From Clostridiaceae bacterium (GTDB lineage Bacteria > Bacillota > Clostridia > DSM-8532), in the NCBI GenBank assembly GCA_012719545.1, contig JAAYAD010000088.1:1-64000 (forward strand): 64,000 nucleotides of DNA. Reading direction: 5' to 3'. The notes under the pieces are model-generated. The model had not been told where the DNA came from. It was given only the letters and a program-made list of their open reading frames with translations, and ran no database searches. Of this stretch, positions 24,722-33,523 are shown in pieces. The translations under genes were made by a program, and so were the position numbers. Each line of letters begins with the position of its first letter. Within the stretch, counting starts at the first letter, position 1.

Positions 24722-25159
24722 TTATGCAAACAAGACGGCTACCAGCACGCCCAGAACGGCTCCCAGAATGACTTGTATGGGGGTATGGCCCAGAAGCACC
24801 TTAAGCTCTTTTTCAACCTTGATTTCCTTAGAAAAGTATATCAGCTTGTTAAGAACCTCGGCCTGCTTTCCTGCGGCGCGTCTTACGCCGGTAGCATCGG
24901 CCATGACAATAAAGGCAAGAACCGTAGCAATAGCAAAGTATCCAGAATTAAACCCATAATGGATGCCAAGAACAGTTGCAAGGCATATTGAAATGGCAGT
25001 ATGTGAGCTTGGCATTCCGCCGGAAGCTACAAATTTCGTAAAGTCAACCTTACGGTGCTGTATAAGATAAGTGGCAAACTTTATAAACTGGGCAAGAAAC
25101 CATGAAAATATGGGCAATATTATGGCTTTATTTGATGCAATCTCCGCTAAAACAGTCAA
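24722..25159 (-). CDS. DUF212/YuiD-type PAP2-like membrane protein
   Basis: 145 aa. GGMPSSHTAISICLATVLG, then FIVMADATGVRRAAGKQAEV LN and LLGHTPIQVILGA: this is the divergent PAP2 (DUF212) family, with a phosphatase-like His-containing motif set and four membrane helices. It may act on polyprenyl or phospholipid phosphates; unproven. TTG start follows GGGGAGA. It lies between ispA and OLE RNA. Confidence 0.85.
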   Translation of the reverse strand: MTVLAEIASNKAIILPIFSWFLAQFIKFATYLIQHRKVDFTKFVASGGMPSSHTAISICLATVLGIHYGFNSGYFAIATVLAFIVMADATGVRRAAGKQAEVLNKLIYFSKEIKVEKELKVLLGHTPIQVILGAVLGVLVAVLFA

Positions 25160-25184
25160 ACTGTATCTCCCCTAATAAATCTGG

Positions 25185-26075
25185 CTATTTATTTCTTTCT
25201 GCAATCCAGCAAGCCATCTCGGTTAAAAATCCCGAATTGTCTATATTTTTAAGGGAATCGGCGGCCCGCTGCGTTGACTCCTTAAGAAGAGCCTTTGCTT
25301 TATTTAGTCCAAGCAATGTTACAAAAGTACTTTTATCATTTTTCTCATCTGTTCCGACAGGCTTTCCGACAATCTGGCTGTTTCCTTCAACATCCAGAAT
25401 ATCGTCCTTTATCTGAAAGGCAAGACCTAAGCTTTCAGCATAAATTTCCAGCGATTCAGTGATTTCATCAGGAACGTTAAAGAGCCTGGCAGGCATAAGT
25501 ATACTTGCTTTAATTAATGCGCCTGTTTTCTTTTTATGCATCTGGCATAGTTCATCATAAGTTATTTTCTTTCCCACTGCCTCAATGTCTATAACCTGTC
25601 CGCCTATCATTCCCTTTGTACCAGATGCATCGGCAATAAGTTTTGCAGCTCTGGCACAATAAAGGCTGTTGTTTTCTTCCTTAATTGATTCATTCAGCAT
25701 AATTTCAAAAGCCAGGTTCAGTAATCCGTCGCCGGCAAGAACCGCCATAGCCTCTCCAAAAACTTTATGATTAGTTGGTTTTCCACGTCTAAAATCCGAA
25801 TTGTCCATGCATGGCAAGTCATCATGGATAAGGGAATAGGTATGGATAAGCTCAATGGCGCATGCAAAGGGCAGCACCTTTTCTTCGTCCAAATTCAGCA
25901 TGTCGCATACGGCCAGAGAAAGCACTGGTCTTAATCTTTTGCCCCCTGCGGTCAGGCTGTATTTCATTGACTCGTAAACTGTCCTTTCAAGGCAATTTAA
26001 GTCAAATTGCAGATTGTCCTGCAGCCATTTTTCTACCTTATCAGAATATTGCTGAAATTTAACCAAAAAATCCAT
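25185..26075 (-). CDS. ispA: Farnesyl/geranyl diphosphate synthase
   Basis: 296 aa trans-prenyltransferase making C15 diphosphate for undecaprenyl and quinone lipids. First Asp-rich motif LIHDDLPCMDNSDFRRGKPT, second QIKDDILDVEG, plus GGKRLRPVL substrate motif. ATG 26075 with GAGGG upstream is 1 nt past the xseB stop, so the longer frame starting in xseB is rejected. Second isoprenoid gene of the OLE neighbourhood. Confidence 0.95.
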   Translation of the reverse strand: MDFLVKFQQYSDKVEKWLQDNLQFDLNCLERTVYESMKYSLTAGGKRLRPVLSLAVCDMLNLDEEKVLPFACAIELIHTYSLIHDDLPCMDNSDFRRGKPTNHKVFGEAMAVLAGDGLLNLAFEIMLNESIKEENNSLYCARAAKLIADASGTKGMIGGQVIDIEAVGKKITYDELCQMHKKKTGALIKASILMPARLFNVPDEITESLEIYAESLGLAFQIKDDILDVEGNSQIVGKPVGTDEKNDKSTFVTLLGLNKAKALLKESTQRAADSLKNIDNSGFLTEMACWIAERNK

Positions 26076-26076
26076 G

Positions 26077-26322
26077 TTATAATCCCTCTGGGTCAAAGTC
26101 CTTTTCCGTCTCGCTGTCTTTTCCCTCAATAATCAGTGTTATGCGCTTTTCAATATCGTCAAGCTTCTTATTGCACAGGCGAACCAGACTTACTCCCCGC
26201 TCAAACATTTTAATTGATTCATCCAGAGTCAAATCTCCGCTTTCAAGAAGATTTACCACACTTTCCAATTCCGCCATGGCCTGCTCGTATGGCATATCAT
26301 TTCTATCATCTAATTTTTCCAT
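26077..26322 (-). CDS. xseB: Exodeoxyribonuclease VII small subunit
   Basis: 81 aa with the family pattern PYEQAMAELESVVNLLESGD LTLDESIKMFERGVSLVRLC. Several copies coat the large subunit in ExoVII, which degrades ssDNA. Lies between xseA and ispA; the stop codon is 1 nt from the ispA start. Confidence 0.95.
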   Translation of the reverse strand: MEKLDDRNDMPYEQAMAELESVVNLLESGDLTLDESIKMFERGVSLVRLCNKKLDDIEKRITLIIEGKDSETEKDFDPEGL

Positions 26323-26342
26323 TTTGAACTCCCCTCATAATT

Positions 26343-27539
26343 CTATACTTTTTTATCATACACTGCTTTGAATTTTCCGTCGGAAACCGTTACAACAAAT
26401 TCATCCCCATGCTTCATATCATCGACGGAGCGCACAACTGCCCCGCTGTTTTTTTGAACAACCGCATATCCCCTGCTTAATACGGTAAGGGGACTTAAGG
26501 CATCCAATTTCCCTGACAGTACCATTAAGGCATTCTTATGTTCCTGGCTTCTTAGCCTGCATACCTTAATGAGATCCCGCTCCAGTTCGTCAAGGTACTG
26601 TCTTTTCTGGTTAACAAGGTCATAGGGTCTTTTAAGGCTTACCGATTCGCTAATTCTTTCAAACCGTATTTTTTCTTGTTTTACGCGATTTAAAAGGGAA
26701 GCTGTAATTCTCTTCTCAATTACTTTCAGATTTTCCTTAAGAGCTCTCTTTTCGGGCATCACCAGCTCTGCCGCGGCAGATGGAGTCGGAGCCCTTAAAT
26801 CCGCTACAAAATCTGAAATGGAATAATCCGTTTCATGTCCAACTGCCGAAATAATGGGAATTTCAGATTGGAGTATGGCCTCAGCCAGGCCTTCATCATT
26901 AAATGGCCATAGATCCTCCAGGGAACCTCCTCCCCTTGCCAGAATAATCGTATCCACATTCTTCTTTCTGTTGAAATATTGAATTCCCTTTATCAGTTGT
27001 GCTGGAGCTTCCGGCCCCTGTACCTGGGAGCCATACACAATTATTCTGCAGTTTGGATATCTTCTGTTAAGTACGTGTATTATATCCCGGATAACCGCAC
27101 CGGTAGGCGAGGTAATTACCCCTATTGCACAGGGGAGCACAGGAATAGGCTTTTTACGCTTCTCATCAAAATATCCCTTCTGCTGAAGCTTATTTTTAAG
27201 CTGTTCAAAGGCAAGGTATAACGCTCCTGTCCCGTCAGGCTGCATCTCATCAACATAAATCTGGTAAGTGCCTCCTGCGGGGTAAACTGAAACATACCCT
27301 CTTAATACAACCTTCATGCCATTGTCAGGCTTAAATTTCATACGGCTAATCTGAGAGCGGAACATGACACATTTTATTACAGCACCTTCGTCCTTAAGAG
27401 AGAAATACATATGACCTGATGTATGAAGCTTGAAATTGGAAATTTCTCCGGACACCCAGACATGAGAAAGCAGCATGTCGTTGTCAACAAGCTGCTTAAT
27501 GTATTCTGTTAATTCAGATACTGTAAGTGTTCTTAACAT
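26343..27539 (-). CDS. xseA: Exodeoxyribonuclease VII large subunit
   Basis: ~398 aa. N-terminal OB domain (TVSELTEYIKQLVDNDMLLS HVWVSGEISNF), catalytic core (PVLPCAIGVITSPTGAVIRDI; IILARGGGSLEDLWPFNDEG LAEAI; SAVGHETDYSISDFVADLRA PTPSAAAELV), C-terminal coiled coil. ATG 27539 with GTGAGGAG upstream replaces a longer frame. 17 nt after nusB. Confidence 0.96.
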   Translation of the reverse strand: MLRTLTVSELTEYIKQLVDNDMLLSHVWVSGEISNFKLHTSGHMYFSLKDEGAVIKCVMFRSQISRMKFKPDNGMKVVLRGYVSVYPAGGTYQIYVDEMQPDGTGALYLAFEQLKNKLQQKGYFDEKRKKPIPVLPCAIGVITSPTGAVIRDIIHVLNRRYPNCRIIVYGSQVQGPEAPAQLIKGIQYFNRKKNVDTIILARGGGSLEDLWPFNDEGLAEAILQSEIPIISAVGHETDYSISDFVADLRAPTPSAAAELVMPEKRALKENLKVIEKRITASLLNRVKQEKIRFERISESVSLKRPYDLVNQKRQYLDELERDLIKVCRLRSQEHKNALMVLSGKLDALSPLTVLSRGYAVVQKNSGAVVRSVDDMKHGDEFVVTVSDGKFKAVYDKKV

Positions 27540-27556
27540 TGTTCTCCTCACTTAAA

Positions 27557-27973
27557 TTAATAGCCGTTTTGCTGAAGCTCAACGTAAATTTTGCCCAGAA
27601 CTCCGTTTACAAAGGTTTTTGAGTCCTCCCCGCTGTATTTTTTTGTAAGCTCTACCGCCTCGTTTATGGATACGTTTGCGGGTATATCATCCCTGTATTT
27701 CATCTCATAGCAGGAAAGCCTTATAATGGCAAGGTCAACCTTAGGTATTCTTCTGATTGTCCAGCCCTTCAAATGCTTGGATATAAGATTATCCAGCTCA
27801 GGCTCATGCTCAATTACACCCTTAACAACATCAAGCATATATTCTCTGTCGGACTCTTCCGAAACGTTATGCTCCTGAATAAAGCGATCTATCTGTTCAT
27901 CAATATCGTCTTTCTGAATTTGGACCTGATAAAGCAGCTTCATTGCCTTTTCTCTTGTCTCTCTTCTGCCCAA
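27557..27973 (-). CDS. nusB: Transcription antitermination factor NusB
   Basis: 138 aa, all-helical: MGRRETREKAMKLLYQVQIQ, then VDLAIIRLSCYEMKYRDDIP and VSINEAVELTKKYSGEDSKTFVNG. With NusE it binds boxA of rRNA operons. It begins the nusB-xseA-xseB-ispA run that leads into the OLE locus. Confidence 0.96.
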   Translation of the reverse strand: MGRRETREKAMKLLYQVQIQKDDIDEQIDRFIQEHNVSEESDREYMLDVVKGVIEHEPELDNLISKHLKGWTIRRIPKVDLAIIRLSCYEMKYRDDIPANVSINEAVELTKKYSGEDSKTFVNGVLGKIYVELQQNGY

Positions 27974-28052
27974 TAATAGTCCCTCCGAATTCTTGTTAAA
28001 AAAATACCAGAAATAACAATGCTATTTTTCGTATATTCAGATTATAACCATG

Positions 28053-28793
28053 CTAGGCTTTCCGCGCAATATAAAAAATACGTTCCTCCTTGGGCGATGG
28101 GGCTTTGAAGGTAAGTTCCCCATAGCATCCAACAAGCTCAAGCCCCGCATATTCAATTGCTTTTTTTATTTCACTCTTTGTAAATGCCCTCTCTTTATGA
28201 GTTTCGTCAAACCGCTCATAAAGTCCGTCCTTGTTTTTAACAAAGAAGGTCAGGTCAAAGGTAGCATATCTTTTTTTACTGTTGTATGTATTATTCCAAA
28301 TCCACGATATGTCATCATCCAGCTCAAAGAATACGTTGTTTCCTAAAACCTTGGACAGCTTGTAGGGCGAGTTAACATCAAAAATGAAAAGCCCCGAAGG
28401 ATTAAGATAGTTGTTAACAAGTTTAAATACTTTCTTTAAATCTGTTAATGACGTTAAATAATTAAGTGAATCAAGAAGACATATTACTGCATCGACAGTA
28501 CCATAGAGTTCAAAATTCCTCATATCCTGGTTTATAAACAATATATCAAGATTATTTTCCTTTGACTTTTCATAGGCCTTTGCCAGCATGTCAGAAGACT
28601 TGTCAAGGGCGATTATGTCATACCCTCGTTTTTTAAGCTCAATAGCCATGCTTCCTGTGCCGCAGCCAAGCTCCAGAATCAGATTGGGATTCTGGTTAAA
28701 TTTAAGAAAGGCTGATTGCAAATAATCAGCCCACTTAGTATAAGGGATATCGTGCGTCAGTCGATCGTAAACGTCTGCAAATCTTGTGTACAT
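28053..28793 (-). CDS. SAM-dependent methyltransferase, YqeM-like
   Basis: 246 aa. MYTRFADVYDRLTHDIPYTKW, motif I LILELGCGTGSMAIELKKRG, motif II DIIALDKSSDMLAKA, motif IV GTVDAVICLLDSLNYL. This resembles the YqeM/small-molecule methyltransferase group; substrate unknown. ATG 28793 has AAAGG 8 nt upstream and starts 17 nt after the spore-protein gene, so a longer frame overlapping that gene is rejected. Confidence 0.85.
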   Translation of the reverse strand: MYTRFADVYDRLTHDIPYTKWADYLQSAFLKFNQNPNLILELGCGTGSMAIELKKRGYDIIALDKSSDMLAKAYEKSKENNLDILFINQDMRNFELYGTVDAVICLLDSLNYLTSLTDLKKVFKLVNNYLNPSGLFIFDVNSPYKLSKVLGNNVFFELDDDISWIWNNTYNSKKRYATFDLTFFVKNKDGLYERFDETHKERAFTKSEIKKAIEYAGLELVGCYGELTFKAPSPKEERIFYIARKA

Positions 28794-28809
28794 TACATTA
28801 CCACAGCCT

Positions 28810-28968
28810 TTATACAATTTTTGATTTTCTCTTCCTGGAAAGCAGTCCTCCAATTCGGCCGGTTTCCTTAGAGGTTAAGCTCTTCCATCCTCCCTGCTGA
28901 ATTTTTTCTAGCAAGCCTAATTCTTTAGCTATCTCAAGTTTCAGAAGCTCATCCTTTTTCTTCTGCAT
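28810..28968 (-). CDS. Alpha/beta-type small acid-soluble spore protein
   Basis: 52 aa, ATG 28968 with GGGTGAT upstream. Sequence LKLEIAKELGLLEKIQQGGW KSLTSKETGRIGGLLSRKRK matches the clostridial Ssp4/SspF-type SASP pattern (EIA.ELG...GGW..LT..ETGRIGG). These proteins saturate and protect spore DNA; the ETGRIGG motif is a DNA-binding/GPR-linked region. Very basic C-terminus. It supports a spore-forming host. Confidence 0.88.
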   Translation of the reverse strand: MQKKKDELLKLEIAKELGLLEKIQQGGWKSLTSKETGRIGGLLSRKRKSKIV

Positions 28969-29025
28969 TCTCAATCACCCCATGGCGTATTATTGCCATA
29001 ACTATCCATGGGTATTCGATAATAA

Positions 29026-30288
29026 TTAATTTATTTTCTTCATAACTTCCTGGATTGCTACTTTAAGCTGAGCATCCTTGTCATGCGGTATGTCCTCAAT
29101 GGACATTGTTGACATCTCCTGATCCAGGTGCACTTCAATATCCGGCATTACACCCTCGCCATGAATGCATTTCCCTGAGGGAGTGAAGTAGCGGGCAATG
29201 GTATATTTAAATCCACCTCCGTTTTCAAAGCCGGTATCAATTGCCTGAACAAGACCTTTTCCAAAAGTCTTGGTACCTACCAGCACCCCTTTTCCATAAT
29301 CCTGAATGCAGGCGGCAAGAATTTCTGAGGCACTTGCACTGTAACCGTTAATCAGAATACTCAGAGGCATATTCAGTTCCCTTGCGTCAGAATACTCTTC
29401 ATCCCTGACCTTATTACGATCCTCAGTATATACAATAAGTCCCTTGGGTACAATTCTGTCGCAAATTCTCACAACCTGGCTGTAATCACCGCCCAGATTA
29501 TCACGGATATCTATTACAAGCCCCTTCATTCCCTGCTTAATCAGAGCATTCAGATGTTTTTCAAAATCGGCTGCTATATCGTCATCAAATTGCTTGATGC
29601 GTATATAGCCAATACTGTTTTCAAGCATTTCGCTGGAGATATAGGAAATATTGATGGGGCGCCTCTCAAGTTCCAATTCTATATAGTCCCTTATTTGAGG
29701 CCTGTATATTGTTATCTTGACCTTTGTTCCGGCCTCGCCCCTGATTTTCTCAACAATAAGATCGGCGTCACCCACTGTAGTTACGTCTTCGTTATTTACC
29801 TTAACAATTCTGTCGTTCTTTTGAATTCCTGCTTCCTTGGCAGGTGAGTTGGGGAAGACATCAGCTACAGTAAGCAAGTCGTTTTCATCCATGTGTACCG
29901 AAACACCTATACCCACGTATTTTCCGGAGGTGTTTTCCATAAACTCTTTCATTTCTTCAGGAGTATAGTAAACGGTATAAGGATCTCCAAGACCCATGGA
30001 AAGGCCCTTAATAGCCATGCTGAAAGCCTTGTTTACGTCCACGTCCTCATAATAGCGGGTATTAAGAATATTTTTTACCCTGCTAAAGGCATAAATATTT
30101 TCTATGTCCACCTCATCCTTGTCGAAAAACAAAGCATTCTGAGGTTTGAACCATTCAACGGGTGCTTTGGAAATAAAAACATTCCAGGACACCATTCTGA
30201 TGACCGAGCAAAAATACCCCAATAAAAAAGTAACAACCATACATAATGAAATAAGAGTAATTAATAAAATTTTACTTCGGTTTCTCAT
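29026..30288 (-). CDS. S41-family C-terminal processing protease
   Basis: 420 aa. N-terminal membrane anchor (ILLITLISLCMVVTFLLGYF), PDZ domain (YVGIGVSVHMDENDLLTVAD, PAKEAGIQKNDRIVKVNNED), then the S41 peptidase with GLVIDIRDNLGG and the Ser/Lys dyad SASASE...TFGKGLVQ. Such proteases (CtpA/CtpB) cut extracytoplasmic or sporulation targets such as SpoIVFA. A promoter TTGAAA-N17-TAAAAT lies upstream. Confidence 0.93.
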   Translation of the reverse strand: MRNRSKILLITLISLCMVVTFLLGYFCSVIRMVSWNVFISKAPVEWFKPQNALFFDKDEVDIENIYAFSRVKNILNTRYYEDVDVNKAFSMAIKGLSMGLGDPYTVYYTPEEMKEFMENTSGKYVGIGVSVHMDENDLLTVADVFPNSPAKEAGIQKNDRIVKVNNEDVTTVGDADLIVEKIRGEAGTKVKITIYRPQIRDYIELELERRPINISYISSEMLENSIGYIRIKQFDDDIAADFEKHLNALIKQGMKGLVIDIRDNLGGDYSQVVRICDRIVPKGLIVYTEDRNKVRDEEYSDARELNMPLSILINGYSASASEILAACIQDYGKGVLVGTKTFGKGLVQAIDTGFENGGGFKYTIARYFTPSGKCIHGEGVMPDIEVHLDQEMSTMSIEDIPHDKDAQLKVAIQEVMKKIN

Positions 30289-30577
30289 CTTTGCAACCCT
30301 TCTTAATACAATCCTTTTGGCATATCTATTTTACATTCTATTCTTGTTTTTTTCAAACAATGTCACCATACAAGCCCCACCCTAATATAATATCAATTTA
30401 AGAGCCTTTTAATCAAAACAGATGTTCCGTATAAGGCATTTGATTATCATGGCACTTGCTCTGTCTAGAGCCTTAACATTTTACGCCCCGTGTTTAACGA
30501 TAAGTATGCACCATTGCCAAATAGCATTATTTAATGGCAAGATTCATACACTTACGTATTTATAGTCAAATAAACAA
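30289..30577. other. Non-coding gap upstream of ctpA
   Basis: Holds a minus-strand promoter TTGAAA (30356-30351), 17-bp spacer, TAAAAT (30333-30328) for the S41 protease gene. An inverted repeat TTGCCA...TGGCAA lies at about 30517-30543. No gene supported. Confidence 0.5.
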
Positions 30578-30603
30578 AAAGGATGCAAAAACTTACATCC
30601 TTT
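30578..30603 (-). terminator. Terminator of M23 gene
   Basis: AAAGGATG..CATCCTTT stem with a T-run (TTTTTG) on the minus strand, 38 nt after the M23 stop. Confidence 0.8.
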
Positions 30604-30640
30604 CTGCAATTAACTTAATATGTACTTACATATGACATTT

Positions 30641-31789
30641 TTACTTTTTATTTGATACGTAATTCAAAGGATTCTTGCGTTCACCGTTCACACGAACCTC
30701 AAAGTGAAGATGTGGTCCTGTGGATAATCCGGTACTTCCAACCTTTGCAATGGTCTGCCCTGCTTTTACTGTTTGTCCTTCCTTAACAAGGAGTCCTCCT
30801 GACTTAATGTGGAGATAAAGGGTTGTAATACCGCCACCATGGTCGATAATTATGGTATTTCCTGAGCCTCCGCTTCTCCATCCTGACCAGATTACTTTGC
30901 CGGAAGCCGCAGCAACTATATTTGCGCTCATTGGAGCGTTTATATCAATACCGCCATGGAACTTCTTAACTTTGAGAATTGGGTGAATACGGTCGCCAAA
31001 GGGTGAAGAGATTCCATAATATCCGGGAGTAGGCCACACCATTGTACCGCCGGTGTATGCTGTTCCCGAAGAAGATGCTCTTTTAATTATTGCAGCAAGC
31101 TCCTGGGATTCTTTTTCAAGTTCTCTCTCAGCCTTTTCCCAATAAGCAACACTTTTTTCACTCTTGGATATTCTTTCCTCAGCAGCCGCGCGGGATGCCT
31201 CAAGGTTCTTTATTTCTGCAAGGCTTCTTTCAAGCTCCTGACGGGCATTTTGCTCTTCCTGCTCCCTAAGGGTCTTAAGCTGGCTTATTTCAGCTTCTTT
31301 TGCCTTGATACTGTCCATCAGATCCTGATCGAATTTTGAGATAAGCTGCATCATATGTACTTTTTTAAACATTTCATCGAAATTGGAGCTTTGCAGTATC
31401 TCATCCATATGTGCGTTGGTTCTGGATTGAACGTAGAGGACAACCAGTCTTTCCTGGAAGAGCTTCAACTGTTCGTCATACTCTTTCTGAGCCTGTGCAA
31501 TTGCTTCATCCAAGGTTTTGATTGCTTCTTCTATATCTTTGATTCTTGCTTCAATCTGGCTTTTTTCATAGCCTTTTTGCTGAAGCTCGTTAATAATTTG
31601 CTCACGAACTTTTTTATCATTTAAAAGGGTTTTTTGCGCTGCCTTCTTTTGGGCTGCAGCGGCTTGCTTCTCCTTCTGTGTTTGTTGTAATTCTTTTTGC
31701 AGATCCTGTACGCTTACTGCAAAGGAAGAAAATGTCATACTTATCAACAGCAGAAATAGTACAACTGTTGACAGGATTCTCTTTATCAT
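30641..31789 (-). CDS. Secreted M23 peptidase with coiled coil (FtsEX-linked)
   Basis: 382 aa. Signal peptide (MIKRILSTVVLFLLLISMTF), ~200-aa coiled coil rich in Gln/Glu/Lys/Ala (QKEKQAAAAQKKAAQKTLLN), then a LytM/M23 domain with HPILKVKKFHGGIDINAPM and TGPHLHFEVRVNG (H..D..HxH zinc ligands). EnvC/PcsB-type proteins of this build are controlled by FtsEX; here the gene follows ftsX on the same strand. It probably trims septal peptidoglycan. Confidence 0.9.
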   Translation of the reverse strand: MIKRILSTVVLFLLLISMTFSSFAVSVQDLQKELQQTQKEKQAAAAQKKAAQKTLLNDKKVREQIINELQQKGYEKSQIEARIKDIEEAIKTLDEAIAQAQKEYDEQLKLFQERLVVLYVQSRTNAHMDEILQSSNFDEMFKKVHMMQLISKFDQDLMDSIKAKEAEISQLKTLREQEEQNARQELERSLAEIKNLEASRAAAEERISKSEKSVAYWEKAERELEKESQELAAIIKRASSSGTAYTGGTMVWPTPGYYGISSPFGDRIHPILKVKKFHGGIDINAPMSANIVAAASGKVIWSGWRSGGSGNTIIIDHGGGITTLYLHIKSGGLLVKEGQTVKAGQTIAKVGSTGLSTGPHLHFEVRVNGERKNPLNYVSNKK

Positions 31790-31904
31790 ATGTAAAAGGC
31801 CCCCATTCTTTTATAATGGTCGCTGTATATATTGCTGAATTTACGGCGTTTTTTATTACGATTTTGTTACATTTTAGCTCTTTTCCTATTATATCCTCTA
31901 TTAA

Positions 31905-32819
31905 TCACACATTCAAGTGCTTTCTAACCGAAAGAATGCTGCCGACTCCGCCAATCATCACACCAAATATAGCGTAAATAGCAAAAATATGTAGTGCAAC
32001 CGGGGAAAATTCAATTATTCTTAAAGTGGAAAGTCCCATGCTGCTTAAGATTGAATTAAGCACATTCTGCAGCCAGGTATATGCCTGAGATGTAGCAAAA
32101 AATGAAGCCAGCGCTCCTACAAAGCCGATTAAAATACCTTCAACAATAAACGGCCAACGTATAAAACTGTCAAGAGCACCGACATATTTCATGATTTCAA
32201 TCTCACGGCGTCTTGCGTAAACTGTAAGACGTATGGTATTGGATATAAGAAATACGGCTATAACCATTAAAATTACCAGGATAACCATAACAATATAGTT
32301 AAAGACCTTCAGTATTTTTTCAAGTCTTTCAAGACCGCTCTTGTTATAGCCTATACCGTACTCAGTGTTTACACCGGTAAACTTGGTAAGCTGAACTATT
32401 ACCTCATCACTGTAGGCAGGATCAGTAAGCTTTATGTAAAATGATTCAGGAAGATTTTCAGCTGAGAGTCCCTTTAAAAGTGCCTCGTTCTTAAGCTCGC
32501 TTTTAATATTCTCATATGCCTGTTCTTTTGTTTCCATACGGTATTGGGAAATAACTCCCGCTTCTTTTTCTCTTTCAATGTATGCAATTACCTCTTCTCT
32601 TTCAAAATCAGATGCATCAACTTTCAAAAATACCGTAATGTCAAGATCACGCTTCATAGCCTCAATATTGGAAGTAATATTGACAGCTATCAGAAGCACA
32701 ATCCCTAAAAAGAACAGGGCAGCTACAACCGTCATAATTGACGCCAGGGACATAAGCTTATTTTTATATAAGTTATTTGTACCTTCTTTTGCAAGTAGAC
32801 GTAAAGTTCTAATTTTCAT
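31905..32819 (-). CDS. ftsX: Cell-division protein FtsX
   Basis: 304 aa. Four helices: first near the N-terminus (MSLASIMTVVAALFFLGIVL), a large extracellular loop (~residues 55-165) that binds the peptidoglycan hydrolase, then three C-terminal helices (FNYIVMVILVILMVIAVFLI). Overlaps ftsE by 11 nt, so coupled translation is likely. Confidence 0.95.
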   Translation of the reverse strand: MKIRTLRLLAKEGTNNLYKNKLMSLASIMTVVAALFFLGIVLLIAVNITSNIEAMKRDLDITVFLKVDASDFEREEVIAYIEREKEAGVISQYRMETKEQAYENIKSELKNEALLKGLSAENLPESFYIKLTDPAYSDEVIVQLTKFTGVNTEYGIGYNKSGLERLEKILKVFNYIVMVILVILMVIAVFLISNTIRLTVYARRREIEIMKYVGALDSFIRWPFIVEGILIGFVGALASFFATSQAYTWLQNVLNSILSSMGLSTLRIIEFSPVALHIFAIYAIFGVMIGGVGSILSVRKHLNV

Positions 32820-33495
32820 TTAAATATAGACCTTTCTGCTCGTCACGTATTATTTCACCACGATCAAGCACAATAACGCGCTTTTTCAGGGTGTCCACAA
32901 TATCTTTCTCATGGGTGGCAACAACCACAGTGGTTCCTCTCTGGTTGATTTCCTCCAATAGATTAATAATCTCCCACGATGTTTTTGGATCGAGATTACC
33001 TGTAGGCTCATCCGCAATAAGCACTGAAGGGTTATTGACCAATGCCCGGGCCAGAGCTATTCTCTGCTGCTCTCCGCCTGACATCTGATTTGGATATGCC
33101 TTTGCTTTCTTGCTTAAGCCCACAAGCGCAAGAGCAAGAGGCACCTGCCTTCTTATTTCACGGGGAGATGCCTCAACAATCTGCATTGCAAAAGCAACGT
33201 TTTCATATGCTGTTTTATTTGGTAGAAGTCTGAAGTCCTGGAATACCACACCCAGGCTGCGTCTTAAATATGGGATCTCCGAACGGGGCATGTTATGTAT
33301 GCTGTATCCGTTAACATAAACTTCGCCTTCCGTCGGTGCTTCTTCGTGCATGATTAGCTTTAGAAAAGTTGATTTGCCAGAACCGCTGGCTCCTATGACA
33401 AAAACAAATTCGCCTTTTTCAATATTAACAGTAACATTTTTTAAACCGACCACACCATTGGAATAAACCTTAGTGGTGTCTACAAATCTAATCAT
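32809..33495 (-). CDS. ftsE: Cell-division ATP-binding protein FtsE
   Basis: 228 aa ABC ATPase: Walker A VIGASGSGKSTFL, Q-loop VVFQDFRLLPN, signature MSGGEQQRIALARALV, Walker B VLIADEPTGNLDP, H-loop VVATHEK. It powers FtsX to open the coiled-coil M23 hydrolase. Order ftsE-ftsX-M23 gives a self-contained septal wall module. Confidence 0.97.
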   Translation of the reverse strand: MIRFVDTTKVYSNGVVGLKNVTVNIEKGEFVFVIGASGSGKSTFLKLIMHEEAPTEGEVYVNGYSIHNMPRSEIPYLRRSLGVVFQDFRLLPNKTAYENVAFAMQIVEASPREIRRQVPLALALVGLSKKAKAYPNQMSGGEQQRIALARALVNNPSVLIADEPTGNLDPKTSWEIINLLEEINQRGTTVVVATHEKDIVDTLKKRVIVLDRGEIIRDEQKGLYLNEN

Positions 33496-33523
33496 TTTGC
33501 CCCCCTTTATTCAGTGAGGAAAA

